Assembly (NCBI GenBank): GCA_022447365.1
Contig: JAKVBL010000010.1
Span: forward strand, 1 to 64,000
Source: Oleiphilaceae bacterium
Lineage (GTDB): Bacteria; Pseudomonadota; Gammaproteobacteria; Pseudomonadales; Oleiphilaceae
Reading direction: 5' to 3'
DNA length: 64,000 nucleotides
The first letter of the stretch is position 1, and each line of letters opens with the position of its first letter. Positions 8,981 to 18,430 of this stretch are shown in pieces. The position numbers and the translations under genes are program-made. A model generated the notes under the pieces. That model saw only the letters and a list, made by a program, of their open reading frames with translations. It was not told the origin of the DNA and made no database searches.

Positions 8981-9421
8981 ATGCAATTTCTTCATACCAT
9001 GATTCGTGTAAGTGATGTCGAAGCGTCACTGAAATTCTTCTGTGATGGTCTTGGGCTCATCGAAACGCGTCGTTATGAGAGTGAAGCAGGGCGCTTTACA
9101 CTTATTTATTTAGCGGCTCCCGATGATGAAGAACGAGCGCATGCAGACAAAGCTCCAGAGCTAGAACTAACCTACAACTGGGACCCAGAAGAATACAGCG
9201 GTGGTCGAAACTTTGGACACGTGGCGTATCGTGTCGATGATATTTACGCGACCTGTCAGCACCTAGCGGATATGGGAGTGACCATTAATCGTCCACCTCG
9301 TGATGGCCATATGGCTTTCATTCGCTCACCTGACGGAATTAGTGTTGAATTGCTTCAAAAAGGTGGTTCGCTAGAGCCTCAAGAACCATGGGTGAGCATG
9401 GAGAATATAGGGGAATGGTAG
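8981..9421 (+). CDS. gloA: Lactoylglutathione lyase (glyoxalase I)
   Basis: This enzyme isomerises the hemithioacetal of methylglyoxal and glutathione to S-lactoylglutathione in the cytoplasm. The protein begins FLHTMIRVSDVEASLKFF, typical of GloA. The four expected metal ligands are visible: His in FLHTM, Glu in LELTYNW, His in FGHVAY and Glu in SVELLQ. Length (146 aa) fits the bacterial family. The second of two adjacent ATGs (8981) is preferred because it lies 5 nt from AGGAG; the ATG at 8978 is only 2 nt away. It is a single gene followed by a long repeat-bearing intergenic region. Confidence 0.94.
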   Translation: MQFLHTMIRVSDVEASLKFFCDGLGLIETRRYESEAGRFTLIYLAAPDDEERAHADKAPELELTYNWDPEEYSGGRNFGHVAYRVDDIYATCQHLADMGVTINRPPRDGHMAFIRSPDGISVELLQKGGSLEPQEPWVSMENIGEW

Positions 9422-9492
9422 TTGGTTGAGTTTTAGGTTTTGTCCTAATAGCCAATTATTTTGAGTTTAATTTCTTTGGCTAGGCTTCTCTA

Positions 9493-10110
9493 GGTTTTGA
9501 CCTAAGGGTTGAGTAAGGGCTTATCCTAAGCCACGCCTTAGGTATTTGTTCCCTGTAGATAAACAGCTTCTGTAATAGTAGTTCTGTGTAGTTAATTTAT
9601 TATTCGATTTTCTTACTACTATTCTTGTCGGCGGCGGCCGACAGCGCCTCTGCATTTTTAGGTTTCGACCTAAAGGTCGAGTTAAGGGACTTGTGCTGAC
9701 AAGCCCCTTAACAATCCCAATCAGCCCCACTGACATGCCCTTTGGGGTCATTCGTTGCTCAAAAATAAACAGCGTCTGCGGGACTCGCCTTCGGCTCAAA
9801 CAATCCTCGACGAATTCCTGTTTATTTTATCCGCGACTCATCATGTCAGAAGGGGATTGGCGCAAGACCGAGGCATTGTTTTTTCCGAGATTTAGCGAAG
9901 CGGCATCTGCCTTCTCGTAGGATGAGTGACGCCTGTTAAAAATGGAGTAAGCGAGGACTGTTCGACGACTGCGAAGCGGGCTAGTTACCGCAGCGCCATT
10001 TTTAACCAGTCACGAATGTACCCGCAGGGCCGAAGAGCAGGTACGCATTTCTTTGGTTCTTTCTTGTGCGAGCAAGAAAGAACATAAAAAGATTAGAAGC
10101 GATTAATCTC
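9493..10110. repeat. Dispersed intergenic repeat, copy A (fills gene-free 9422-10179)
   Basis: A non-coding element of about 620 bp, also present inverted at about 15065-15687 and in part at 20795-21290. Its parts in order are: a degenerate GACCTAAGG-type start; a GTCGG/CCGAC hairpin near 9627; a palindrome around CGACCTAAAGGTCG (9667-9680); GTTAAGGGACTTGT with ACAAGCCCCTTAAC (9681-9712); hairpin module 1 with arms AAAATAAACAG/CTGTTTATTTT (about 9761-9829); hairpin module 2 with arms AAAAATGG/CCATTTTT (about 9938-10004); and a terminal 11-bp-arm hairpin (10056-10083). Short ORFs inside are not conserved between copies and are not called. Confidence 0.88.
10056..10083. repeat. Perfect terminal hairpin of repeat copy A
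   Basis: Arms GTTCTTTCTTG (10056-10066) and CAAGAAAGAAC (10073-10083) are perfectly complementary around the loop TGCGAG. The same 28 bp occur at 21241-21268 and, inverted, at 15099-15126. It marks one end of the element. Confidence 0.9.
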
Positions 10111-10179
10111 GAATCAGCGAAAGATTTTGTAAGGCAGAACCAAATGCAGAAGTGGCTTTTTGGCCAAAACCGAAACAAA

Positions 10180-11511
10180 TCATAAAATAGGCCAATCCGC
10201 AGCATCGGTATAATCCAATCGATGATTCTCATCGCTATCCGTCCATTTCGCTATGAACTCTCCATTGGGATCATACATTTGCGTTTGTTTTTTTAAGTTG
10301 AACTGGCGGCCTCCTCTTGGATCAGCACCAACGCCCGCAATATATTGCCAATTCCCCCAGTTTGAAGCGGGATCGTAATCGATCAGTTGTTGCTCGAAGT
10401 AAGACGCGCCACATCGCCAATCTAAACCCAATTCATTTATTAGCGCGGATGCGACAATTTGTCTCCCACGATTGCTCATGTATCCCGTCGCGTTTAGTTG
10501 CCGCATACAGGCGTTGACGATTGGATAGGGTGTATTGCCTGCGCACCATTGCTTGAAGCGTTGAGGATAAAAAGTGCCTCTAAGCTTTCGTTTCTCTTGA
10601 TCGAATAAACCATCGACTAAAAACACGCGCTTGTTGAAGGCGCGTGCATACCATTGAAAGTATTCCCGCCACAGCAACTCGAACATCAGCCACCCGTTAT
10701 CTTCATTTTCACCATGAACAACTTGGAATTCTTTGAGTGCTTGCGCTGCTTGTTTAACGGATAAGGTGCCATTGGCTAGCCAGAACGACCATTTCGATGA
10801 GTTCTCCCAACCATCGAAGGCGTTTCTTGTTTGCTTGTATGTGTTTGCAGCCTTGCTAGAAAAATAGTCATGCAAGTGATCGAGTGCAGCATCTTCCCCG
10901 CCTCGCGCAATCGGCTGTTTGTTCAACACCCAAGGGTCGAGAATCAATCGATCAAAATTGAAGGCCAGCAGCGATAGGGTTGGTGGTAACGATCGAATCT
11001 CACCATTAGGAACTCGGACGTTTAATCGCTCGGCCAAACGTCTGAATTTACTGAAGGTCGCCGGAAAACTATCTGCCTGAAATTCGATTTCTGCTGCACT
11101 AAATAGACACCGTGTCTCTACGCTAATCATATTCACATCAGGCAGCATGGATTTTAGCTGTGCCCACGATTGCGATTCATTAAACGCGACGGGTGTTGAG
11201 CGATACACGTGAGTAATTGGAAGATTGGAGCAGATAGACTCGATCGAAGGAATTGGTCTAGCTAAGAAAACATTTAGCGTTTGACCAAGCTCTTTCAAAC
11301 GGTCATGCATAATGAGCAGTGATTCGGCCAAGAATTGGCGCCGATGAATGCCCAGCGGCTGGCAGCCATATATGTCTCTTTTCAGTTCGCTTGGATCTAC
11401 GAAATAACAAAATATAAGTTCTTGGCACTCATTTGCCGCACGTTCAATCAAGGGATTGTCGTGTAATCTGAGATCTTCACTTAACCAAACTAACCCAGTC
11501 GCGTTCGTCAT
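10180..11511 (-). CDS. DASH-type cryptochrome / photolyase
   Basis: A flavoprotein of the cryptochrome-DASH group; family members repair cyclobutane pyrimidine dimers in single-stranded DNA and may sense blue light. The N-terminal alpha/beta domain begins GLVWLSEDLRLHDNPLI. The FAD-binding half carries WREYFQWY, the signature TGYMSNRGRQIVASAL, then DWRCGASYFEQQLIDYD, SNWGNWQYIAGVGADPRGG and FNLKKQTQMYDPNGEF, all DASH hallmarks. The start at 11511 (MTNATGLVW) is chosen because an AAAGGAG lies just upstream; the frame could extend to 11601, but that would add 30 residues unlike the family. Product is 443 aa, the usual size. It is divergent from phoX. Confidence 0.94.
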   Translation of the reverse strand: MTNATGLVWLSEDLRLHDNPLIERAANECQELIFCYFVDPSELKRDIYGCQPLGIHRRQFLAESLLIMHDRLKELGQTLNVFLARPIPSIESICSNLPITHVYRSTPVAFNESQSWAQLKSMLPDVNMISVETRCLFSAAEIEFQADSFPATFSKFRRLAERLNVRVPNGEIRSLPPTLSLLAFNFDRLILDPWVLNKQPIARGGEDAALDHLHDYFSSKAANTYKQTRNAFDGWENSSKWSFWLANGTLSVKQAAQALKEFQVVHGENEDNGWLMFELLWREYFQWYARAFNKRVFLVDGLFDQEKRKLRGTFYPQRFKQWCAGNTPYPIVNACMRQLNATGYMSNRGRQIVASALINELGLDWRCGASYFEQQLIDYDPASNWGNWQYIAGVGADPRGGRQFNLKKQTQMYDPNGEFIAKWTDSDENHRLDYTDAADWPIL

Positions 11512-11703
11512 TTCTACTCCTTTGCTTTGCGTCAAGATATACGTTAGGTAAACAAAATTGGCTTTGCGTTGATGTGACATCTGTAGAAATAAAACTGACA
11601 AAAAAGCTTAAAACAATTGCCACTTAAGTGTCATTCATCGGTTTTAGTGTGTTGATCAAATCTCTCGAATCTGAGGTTTGTTAATCAGCTAGGAGCTATC
11701 GAT

Positions 11704-13617
11704 ATGACACAAGAAAATAACATTGAAAACGTAGTAGCAGGTTTCCAAGATCCTGATGATCTTTCTTCAAATCCATCTGACAACCGTCCGTTTGCTTCAG
11801 TTCTTGATGCATATGTGAGTCGTCGAAAAGTTGTTGCTGGTACGCTTGCTGGTTCTACTGCAGCATTTTTGGCGCCAGCTGCACAAGCCGGTTGGGGCTG
11901 GCAAAAACCAAAGAAAAACCAAGAATTGGTCGGCTTTAGACCAGTAGAAATCGCGGATGTTATTGATACAACGATGCCTACGATTTCAAAAGACTATGAG
12001 TATCAAGTTTTGATTCCTTGGGGTACACCGATCGAACCAGGTGCTACATCAGCCTATGAGGGTGACCCTAATTCACGTCCAAGTTCAAAAGAAGCAGCAC
12101 TTCAGACAGGTCTTGGTCACGATGGTATGTGGTTCTTCCCAATGGATTTCAAACGAGCGAGCCGTTACGGAAAGCATTACCCTATGCGTAACGATGCGGG
12201 CATGCTGTGTATTAATCACGAGTACGGAACGAATACGCACGCATTAGGGAAAGATCTTCCAGAGAACTTGGAAGATGTGCGTTTGTCGCAGAATATACAT
12301 GGCGTTTCTGTCTTGAAGATTAAGCGCAATTGGAGAGGCCAATGGCGCACAGTTAAAAGCAAAAATACGCGCCGTATTACCGTTAATACGCCAGTGCAGT
12401 TCTCTGGGCCAGCGGCGGATTCTCCATTATTACAAAACCCAGCAGGTAATATTGCACTTGGCACTGTGAACAACTGTGGTGCCGGGTACACGCCATGGGG
12501 TACGTATTTGACTTGTGAAGAAAACTTCAATGGTTACTTTGGCTCTATCAGTGAAGTGACACCAACAGAAGAACAAGCGCGTTATGGTTTTAATCAATTT
12601 GGTTTTGGTTATGCATGGTACGCATTTGATAAGCGTTTTGATTTGAATGACGAAGACTACGTGAATGAGGCAAATCGCTTTGGTTGGATTGTTGAGATCG
12701 ATCCATTCGATGGCACGCAAAAACCTGTTAAGCGCACTGCACTTGGTCGTTTCAAGCACGAAGCTATTGCGATTAGAGAGCTAGATGACGGTCGCGTTGC
12801 TTGTTACATGGGCGATGACCAACGCTTCGATTATTGCTACAAGTTTGAGTCATCGATGGCATGGGAACATGCAATTGCTGATGGCAAGAGCCCGCTAGAC
12901 GAAGGTACTTTGTATGTTGCTCGTTTTAACGAGGATGGCTCTGGGGACTGGTTAGAATTGTCTATGGATGTTCCAGCTCTAGCGGCTCGTTTTAATGATA
13001 TGGCTGAGTTGTTGATCAACACGCGCATTGCGGCAGATATTGTTGGTGCAACGCCTATGGATCGTCCAGAGTGGACGACGATAGGCAAAAATGGAGAGGT
13101 CTTCTGGACGCTCACTAATAACTCTCGTCGAACTAAACCAAACGCGGCAAACCCTGAAGCACCAAACTCTAATGGCCATATTATTCGTACGACGGACAAT
13201 GGTTCCGGTAGTTTCTCTTGGGATATTTATATTCTTGCTTCAGAGACTGTGAATGAAGAGATTGCATTCTCATCTCCAGATGCAGCATATGCGGATGAAG
13301 ATGGTCGTTTATTTATCGGCACAGATGGAGGTCAGCCACAAGGTTTGCAGGATCAGTTGACAATCTTTGATACAACTAAGGACCTCGATGATGGTGAAAT
13401 TCCTCAGCCAAAACGTCTTTTGGTTGGAGTAAATAGTGATGAAATTACAGGCTTTACTCTAACGCCTGATCGTCGAACTGCTTTCGTAAACATACAGCAC
13501 CCAGGAAATGGTGATCCAAGTTCTACGAACTTCCCTGCTCCAACAGGTAGTGGGTTAATACCACGTGACTGTACCTTAGTGATTACCCGCAAGGACGGCG
13601 GAATTATTGGTTCTTAA
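11704..13617 (+). CDS. phoX: PhoX-type alkaline phosphatase (DUF839), Tat-exported
   Basis: A calcium/iron-dependent phosphomonoesterase family that releases phosphate from organic esters in the periplasm. The N-terminus carries a twin-arginine motif at residues 40-41 (SRRKVVAGTLAG) and an APAAQAG cleavage region, so it should fold in the cytoplasm and be Tat-exported. PhoX hallmarks include NNCGAGYTPWGTYLTCEEN, FKHEAIAI, YMGDDQRFDYCYKF and the C-terminal PDRRTAFVNIQHPG. Length (637 aa) is typical. An AGGAG lies 7 nt before the ATG. I looked for a Pho box upstream and saw only a weak TGTCAT, so phosphate control is not shown by the sequence. Confidence 0.92.
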   Translation: MTQENNIENVVAGFQDPDDLSSNPSDNRPFASVLDAYVSRRKVVAGTLAGSTAAFLAPAAQAGWGWQKPKKNQELVGFRPVEIADVIDTTMPTISKDYEYQVLIPWGTPIEPGATSAYEGDPNSRPSSKEAALQTGLGHDGMWFFPMDFKRASRYGKHYPMRNDAGMLCINHEYGTNTHALGKDLPENLEDVRLSQNIHGVSVLKIKRNWRGQWRTVKSKNTRRITVNTPVQFSGPAADSPLLQNPAGNIALGTVNNCGAGYTPWGTYLTCEENFNGYFGSISEVTPTEEQARYGFNQFGFGYAWYAFDKRFDLNDEDYVNEANRFGWIVEIDPFDGTQKPVKRTALGRFKHEAIAIRELDDGRVACYMGDDQRFDYCYKFESSMAWEHAIADGKSPLDEGTLYVARFNEDGSGDWLELSMDVPALAARFNDMAELLINTRIAADIVGATPMDRPEWTTIGKNGEVFWTLTNNSRRTKPNAANPEAPNSNGHIIRTTDNGSGSFSWDIYILASETVNEEIAFSSPDAAYADEDGRLFIGTDGGQPQGLQDQLTIFDTTKDLDDGEIPQPKRLLVGVNSDEITGFTLTPDRRTAFVNIQHPGNGDPSSTNFPAPTGSGLIPRDCTLVITRKDGGIIGS

Positions 13618-13640
13618 TCAGGTATGAGTTACACGGATGT

Positions 13641-13663
13641 GCCCTCAAGGAAGAGGGCCTTTT
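13641..13663 (+). terminator. Probable terminator after phoX
   Basis: The 6-bp stem GCCCTC/GAGGGC with a 6-nt loop is followed by CTTTT. It lies 24 bp after the PhoX stop. Confidence 0.7.
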
Positions 13664-13689
13664 GGCCGGATCTTTCAGTTTCGTCCTGA

Positions 13690-13730
13690 TGGCCTTGTTA
13701 AGGGGCTTGTAATGACAAGACCCTTAACTA
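13690..13730. repeat. Fragment of the dispersed intergenic repeat
   Basis: GTTAAGGGGCTTGT and ACAAGACCCTTAAC around a short loop (about 13694-13725) match the same palindrome in repeat copies A and C. The rest of the gene-free stretch 13664-13974 is diverged; a CGTTCGCTCCGCCCGC piece near 13770 may be a decayed hairpin core. Confidence 0.55.
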
Positions 13731-13974
13731 TGTCCAGGCTACTCTCTCTTACTTCGCAATTTACTTTGATTCGTTCGCTCCGCCCGCTCAGTCTTTGGCA
13801 ATAATCTTGAATAAAGCTTAATGCTCGTCATCCTGGATGGGGGATTGGCTGGCACTCTAACCCCCCACTTCGTTAGTATCAAAAACAAATCCAAAAGCTT
13901 CCTTTTAGCGAAGACTAATCAGCCCATCCGAGCTTACTTTGGGTTTAATAAGAACAAATCAAGTGAGGTTCATC

Positions 13975-14787
13975 ATGCAATTTCAGGATCAGGTAGTTAT
14001 CGTCACAGGCGCGTCAGCAGGTGTAGGTGAGGAGTGTGCACGTCAATTCGCCAAGCAGGGCGCGAAGGTCGTGCTTGCTGCTCGCTCTAAAGACACCATC
14101 GAGTCTTTGGCTAAAGAGCTCGGCAATGGAGCGATTGCTGTACCAACCGATGTTGCTAAGCGTGAGGACTGTGAAAGTTTAATTGAACAGAGCGTTGCCG
14201 AATTCGGACGTATTGATGTGTTGGTAAACAATGCTGGTTTTCATGGCCGAGGAGATGTCTCCGAGGCAGATCTAGACGAAATGGATCAGACTATTGATAT
14301 CAATCTTAAAGGACCTATTCGCCTCACGAAATTAGCTTTGCCGTATTTACTCAAAGCACCTAGTGCGGCAGTGGTGAATGTTGCTTCGCTCGCAGGACGT
14401 ATCCCCCTAGAGGGAGAAGCGACTTACTCATGCAGTAAATTTGCACTTCGAGCATTTTCATTAGCGCTAGCAGAAGAATTGAATGAAACTGCTGTGACTG
14501 TTTCTTTGGTTTCGCCAGGGCCGATCGACACAGGATTTATTATGGGGCATATCGAAGAAGTGCCTGATCTGGTTTTTTCTCAACCTATGAGTACCGCAGC
14601 TGAAATTGCCGAGGCAGTATTGGCTTGTGCGCAAGACGGAAAGCGCGAACGTGCGATACCCGGTTCTTCAGCGATTCTCACGACCTTTGGATATTTATTT
14701 CCGGGAATTCGCAGAGCACTTAAGCCTGCGTTGATGAAAAAAGGCGCGAAAGCAAAGCAGTTTTATCTAGAGCGAGAAGCGCGATAG
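13975..14787 (+). CDS. Short-chain dehydrogenase/reductase (SDR)
   Basis: An NAD(P)-dependent oxidoreductase of the classical SDR type (270 aa). The cofactor motif TGASAGVG is at residues 11-18, NNAG at 85-88, and the catalytic Ser138, Tyr151 and Lys155 (YSCSK) are all present. The C-terminal part (PGIRRALKPALMKKGAKA) is basic. The start at 13975 (MQFQDQVVIVTG) has a GTGAGG upstream and matches family starts; an upstream in-frame ATG at 13939 is less likely. The substrate cannot be told from sequence. It is a single gene with no obvious pathway partner nearby. Confidence 0.88.
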   Translation: MQFQDQVVIVTGASAGVGEECARQFAKQGAKVVLAARSKDTIESLAKELGNGAIAVPTDVAKREDCESLIEQSVAEFGRIDVLVNNAGFHGRGDVSEADLDEMDQTIDINLKGPIRLTKLALPYLLKAPSAAVVNVASLAGRIPLEGEATYSCSKFALRAFSLALAEELNETAVTVSLVSPGPIDTGFIMGHIEEVPDLVFSQPMSTAAEIAEAVLACAQDGKRERAIPGSSAILTTFGYLFPGIRRALKPALMKKGAKAKQFYLEREAR

Positions 14788-14826
14788 GAGCAGCAAACAA
14801 AGAAATAGAACGTCGGAAAATAAAAA

Positions 14827-14857
14827 GCCCGCTGTCGAGGCCTATTCGACAGCGGGC
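14827..14857 (-). terminator. Strong terminator, oriented for the minus strand
   Basis: A perfect 12-bp stem GCCCGCTGTCGA/TCGACAGCGGGC with a 7-nt loop. The U-tract lies on the minus-strand side (A5 at 14822-14826 on plus). It would end transcripts arriving from the DUF748 gene through the repeat copy B, and may also terminate the SDR gene from the other side. Confidence 0.75.
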
Positions 14858-15064
14858 GTAGAAACTTTTAAATCTTTAAGAAGATGAAAGGCTTTATAGA
14901 AAAGGGCCTGAATCTTTTCTGTAACGCCTTTTGATGGTTCCCATTTTAGGGGCGTAGGGGGCGTAGTCACATCGTCCGGAGGGCGTAATCCCCCATAAAA
15001 GGGTTAAAAAATTGGTTTTTGCCGGTTTTTATTTGATGAATTCTTATTTTCTTAAGCTTTTATT

Positions 15065-15687
15065 GATCTGAAATTTATCGTTTCTAATCGTTTTTTATGT
15101 TCTTTCTTGCTCGCACAAGAAAGAACCAAAGAAATGCGTAGCTGCTCTTCGGCCCTTCGGGTACATTCGTGACTGGTTAAAAATGGCGCTGCGGATGGCC
15201 CAGGCCACCTTCTCTTGCTTTGCAATTCACCTTGTCTAGCCCGCTTCGCAGTCGTCGAACAGTCCTCGCTTACTCCATTTTTAACTGGCGTCACTCATCC
15301 TGCGAGAAGGCAGATGCCGCTTCGATAAATCTGGGAAACAAACAAAGTCTTGGTCTTGCAACAATCCCCCGTCACGAGAGACGAAAACTTGATCGTTACA
15401 ATCGGAAATACGCGAGGACTGTTTGAGCCGAAGGCGAGTCCCGCAGCGCCGATTGAAACAAGAGTCTGAGTGAAGCCGAAGGCCTCGAGAGCTGGGGCGC
15501 GTTTAGATTCTTAAGACCTTTGGCGTCAAAGGTCTTAAGGCGCTGTCGGCCGCAGCCGACAAGAATAGTAGTAAGAAAATCGAGTAATAAATTAATTAAT
15601 ACAGAAACTGTTTGTCTTGATAGGGTAAGTTGCCCTAGGTGCAGCTCAGGCTAAGCCCTTAACTCGACCCTTAGGTCGAAACCTGAA
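15065..15687. repeat. Dispersed intergenic repeat, copy B (inverted; fills gene-free 14858-15733)
   Basis: Reverse-complement copy of the element at 9493-10110. It starts with the perfect hairpin GTTCTTTCTTG/CAAGAAAGAAC (15099-15126). A long module with AAAAATGG/CCATTTTT arms follows (about 15179-15284), then a module with arms CAATCGG/CCGATTG around the core GAGGACTGTTTGAGCCGAAG (about 15390-15446). After that come a CTTAAGACCTTTGG inverted repeat, a GTCGG/CCGAC hairpin and the AGTAGTAAGAAAATCGA stretch shared with copy A. No convincing coding frame. Nothing else is seen in 14870-15060. Confidence 0.88.
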
Positions 15688-15733
15688 AAAAACCAAAGAC
15701 TTCGGTCGCCGCCGACCAACTAATAACGTAAAA

Positions 15734-18163
15734 CTAAAAAGTAAACTCAACTCTCGCTTTAGCATCCTCTCGGGTATCAACCTTCGATTTACAAATCAAA
15801 ATCCTCGATGAGGCAAGTTTCTTTTCGTTGACTAAATATTGTTTGAGATTCTCTGCTCGCTGATTCGCAAGTGCTTTTGGGTTTTCGTCATCTTCGTCTG
15901 GCAGAGCAAACCCGCATATTCCAATATGGATGTCTTCTTTGTCGTTAAGTAAAGCATCCAGCTTGTCTGCAAAGGCTTTTTGCTCTTCGTCTAATTCAAC
16001 TTCGCCTTCATCAAAATATAAAGGTTCTACGCGAGGTTTTAAGGCGTAACTTCCTGCGATGGTAGTGAGGGTTACGATATTTGCGTAAGGCACAAAGGTG
16101 TTAATTAAATAGCTTTGCGAAGCGGCAAGTGCGGCACGCTGTGCGACTAAATTAATAAAACCATTTAAACCAAAGTCGGGGTTGTTGACGTTGCCTTTGA
16201 GAGGGATGTCCAGCTCAATGCGTCCGTTACTATCTTCTAAAGAGCTAAGCGCCAGATTCAATGGAATGAATGTTTGCTCTGCAATGCTGCCAGAGTGAAC
16301 ATCGCCTGCGTTATCGATTTCTAAACCGCGAATATGAAGGTCGACCGTGCCGTCAATTTCGTCATCTACAACAGAGACTTTTGTTTCTGAGTCGAGTTGC
16401 CCTGCAGACATATCAAACCCTGCAGCAGTCCGGATAAATGGCGAGATCTTAGGAAGTGAAAACTCTTTGAGATTCATTTCTAAGCTGAGATTGGTTTTGT
16501 CCTTAAACGGAGCAAGTTCACTTTTGATTTCTGCTGATGTGTATTGGCCAGCTGTGAACATAGCATGAAGCTGGGCAAAGCTTTCTGGCGTTGTGCTATC
16601 AAGTTTTGCCAGAGTGAGTTTATCGATATTTAAGCTCTGTTTAAATGATGGTGTTACCCCTTCATAGATAAAGTTCACCATCCCCTGATCTTTCAGGGCA
16701 AATTTGGATAAAGAAAAACCAAAGGCTTCTTGTTCTGCTGGCTGCTCAACTGATTGCGCGTTTGGTTCTTGAATTTGTTCTTGTTCAGCTACTTCATTTT
16801 GCACATCTGCCTTTTCGGCATCTGCTTTTTCAACTTGCTCGTGGGCTTCTTGCTGAACTGTTACAAGGTTAGAGACATTCTGCTTTGCATCGACAAATAC
16901 ATTGGCGTTTAGCCCCTCGAGCTCGATTGTCTCAATACTCAGGTTATTTGGGTTTAGGTAAAGTTGATCAACATGAATCGAATTAAGTGTAAGCAGAGGT
17001 GTGGGATCTATCTTTTGTTCGTTCTCGTCGGTTTGAATCACTTTAGAAGCGAGTAGTTTTCTTACGGTAATAGACGCAATTTGTCCTATGCTTAGCGCCG
17101 AGTCTTTTAGTTCATAGTCAATGCTTGGAATGCTTAGTGCGTTAATAGCAATAAGTATGTCCTTGTTATTGCTGGGGCCGAGTTCTAAGTCTTCGCCCTC
17201 TAGGCTAACGATGCCATTTGAGTTCAATACGCCTTCGGATGAGCGGCCCAATGACAGCTCAGATGTTGAGATGTTTAAAGAGCTTTCTCGAATAATGAAC
17301 GGATCAATATTCAAGGTGACATTCTCTAAAACGACATTTGTGTTCGTTAATTCAAGCGTCAAATTCTGCGCTTTATCAAGAGATAGTTGACCATTAATTT
17401 CATAGCTAATGGCTCCCTCGGCTCGTGAGGTAAAATCTTGGGCAAGATATGCAAAAGCTTTTGTTTGCAGCTCTGCGAGGGACGATGAAAATGATGCCTT
17501 GCCTGACAATCCTTCATCTGAAGAATGGAAATCAAAGTCGGTGTCTAGATTCAGCGCAGCGTCGTTCACTAAAGCGTCTAGATGAAAGGTCCCTCTAAGT
17601 GAGTCGCTAGCTAACGTCAGTTCAGATAGATTAAGCTTGTTCAGTTGCGCGCTATGTTGTTTGTCGTTGTTGCTGAATTCAATGCTGAGAGCATCAATCT
17701 CTAACAGCGGTACATTCAAACTCCACGCTGTAGCGGTAGCGTCGTTATTAGTGTTTGTCTCTTGCTCTTTTTGGTTTGAGTTTTCTGGAATATCAAAAGC
17801 GGCAACTCGAATCGCATCACCATTTCGTTCAATGTTTAGTTGAATATTGTCGAAATCTAGGGTGTCGAACGACACGACATTTTGAGTGAGAGACCAAAGG
17901 TTAAGATCAATCACGGCTTCAGAGATCTCTATGCCTAAGTTTTTGTCTTTCGTGTTGATGAGTTGGAAATCTTCAATGCTGACTGCGCCTTTGAATGGAT
18001 TGAGGCGTACATGACTCCCGTCACTTAATTGCAGTTTATAGTCTACAAGGACTTTGGGCGCATAGTACTGAATAAGGTAAGGACTGAGCAGCCAAACAAG
18101 CAACAAACTTGCAATGATCAGAACTATCACAAGAGCAAGAAGTCGATTTAATAATGTGTACAC
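15734..18163 (-). CDS. DUF748/AsmA-like envelope protein with OmpA-like C-terminus
   Basis: An N-terminal membrane anchor (residues ~5-33, hydrophobic, ends SPYLIQYYAPKVL) is followed by the DUF748 pattern LNPFKGAVSIEDFQL and ISEAVIDLNLWSL. Then come long AsmA/TamB-type beta repeats, an acidic Gln/Glu/Ala-rich linker (EKADAEKADVQNE) and a second beta region. The last ~75 residues (IHIGICGFALPDED, NQRAENLKQYLV) resemble an OmpA-like fold. AsmA-like proteins are placed in the inner membrane/periplasm and linked to lipid transport or outer-membrane homeostasis; the role here is inferred. The GTG at 18163 is favoured by a GAGGA 7 nt upstream; a TTG at 18199 would add 12 residues. Confidence 0.85.
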   Translation of the reverse strand: MYTLLNRLLALVIVLIIASLLLVWLLSPYLIQYYAPKVLVDYKLQLSDGSHVRLNPFKGAVSIEDFQLINTKDKNLGIEISEAVIDLNLWSLTQNVVSFDTLDFDNIQLNIERNGDAIRVAAFDIPENSNQKEQETNTNNDATATAWSLNVPLLEIDALSIEFSNNDKQHSAQLNKLNLSELTLASDSLRGTFHLDALVNDAALNLDTDFDFHSSDEGLSGKASFSSSLAELQTKAFAYLAQDFTSRAEGAISYEINGQLSLDKAQNLTLELTNTNVVLENVTLNIDPFIIRESSLNISTSELSLGRSSEGVLNSNGIVSLEGEDLELGPSNNKDILIAINALSIPSIDYELKDSALSIGQIASITVRKLLASKVIQTDENEQKIDPTPLLTLNSIHVDQLYLNPNNLSIETIELEGLNANVFVDAKQNVSNLVTVQQEAHEQVEKADAEKADVQNEVAEQEQIQEPNAQSVEQPAEQEAFGFSLSKFALKDQGMVNFIYEGVTPSFKQSLNIDKLTLAKLDSTTPESFAQLHAMFTAGQYTSAEIKSELAPFKDKTNLSLEMNLKEFSLPKISPFIRTAAGFDMSAGQLDSETKVSVVDDEIDGTVDLHIRGLEIDNAGDVHSGSIAEQTFIPLNLALSSLEDSNGRIELDIPLKGNVNNPDFGLNGFINLVAQRAALAASQSYLINTFVPYANIVTLTTIAGSYALKPRVEPLYFDEGEVELDEEQKAFADKLDALLNDKEDIHIGICGFALPDEDDENPKALANQRAENLKQYLVNEKKLASSRILICKSKVDTREDAKARVEFTF

Positions 18164-18321
18164 AAGCGCATCCTCATTCGAACGAAACTCAGAGAACAAA
18201 ATACCTTACCACAAGTTCCTTGTCCTTCCATCGATGTTTGGCTTGATGGCCGAATTTTCTTCGGCTTCATGACCGAGGTGATTTACTTTTGACCGACTAC
18301 ATTTTTGCACTGTAAGTCTTA

Positions 18322-18352
18322 TTGTCTAGACTAGAAAGAGTACTTTAGACAA
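18322..18352. promoter_or_regulatory. Inverted repeat between divergent genes, possible operator
   Basis: TTGTCTA (18322-18328) and TAGACAA (18346-18352) form a perfect 7-bp inverted repeat with a 17-nt gap. It lies about 80 bp before the poly-Ser lipoprotein and 160 bp from the DUF748 gene. No regulator can be assigned. Confidence 0.3.
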
Positions 18353-18430
18353 CGCTCATATTCAGGTAATAGTCGTGCAATTGAGCATTGTAAGTGCGAC
18401 GCTTATTCTAATATTGAGGTTTTGTGAGTT

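Noticed and set aside
9521..9799. ORF of 92 codons beginning MSRRRVPQTLFIFEQR, with a related ORF at 20781-20984
   Set aside because: It lies in the dispersed repeat and reads through a hairpin core. The inverted copy B does not keep it, there is no ribosome-binding site, and the rest of the two frames diverges.
11602..11703. Possible Pho box before phoX
   Set aside because: Only a single weak TGTCAT is seen and no second half-site at the right spacing.
15052..15294. 80-codon ORF in repeat copy B
   Set aside because: It crosses the terminal hairpin and the variable module and is not kept in copies A or C.
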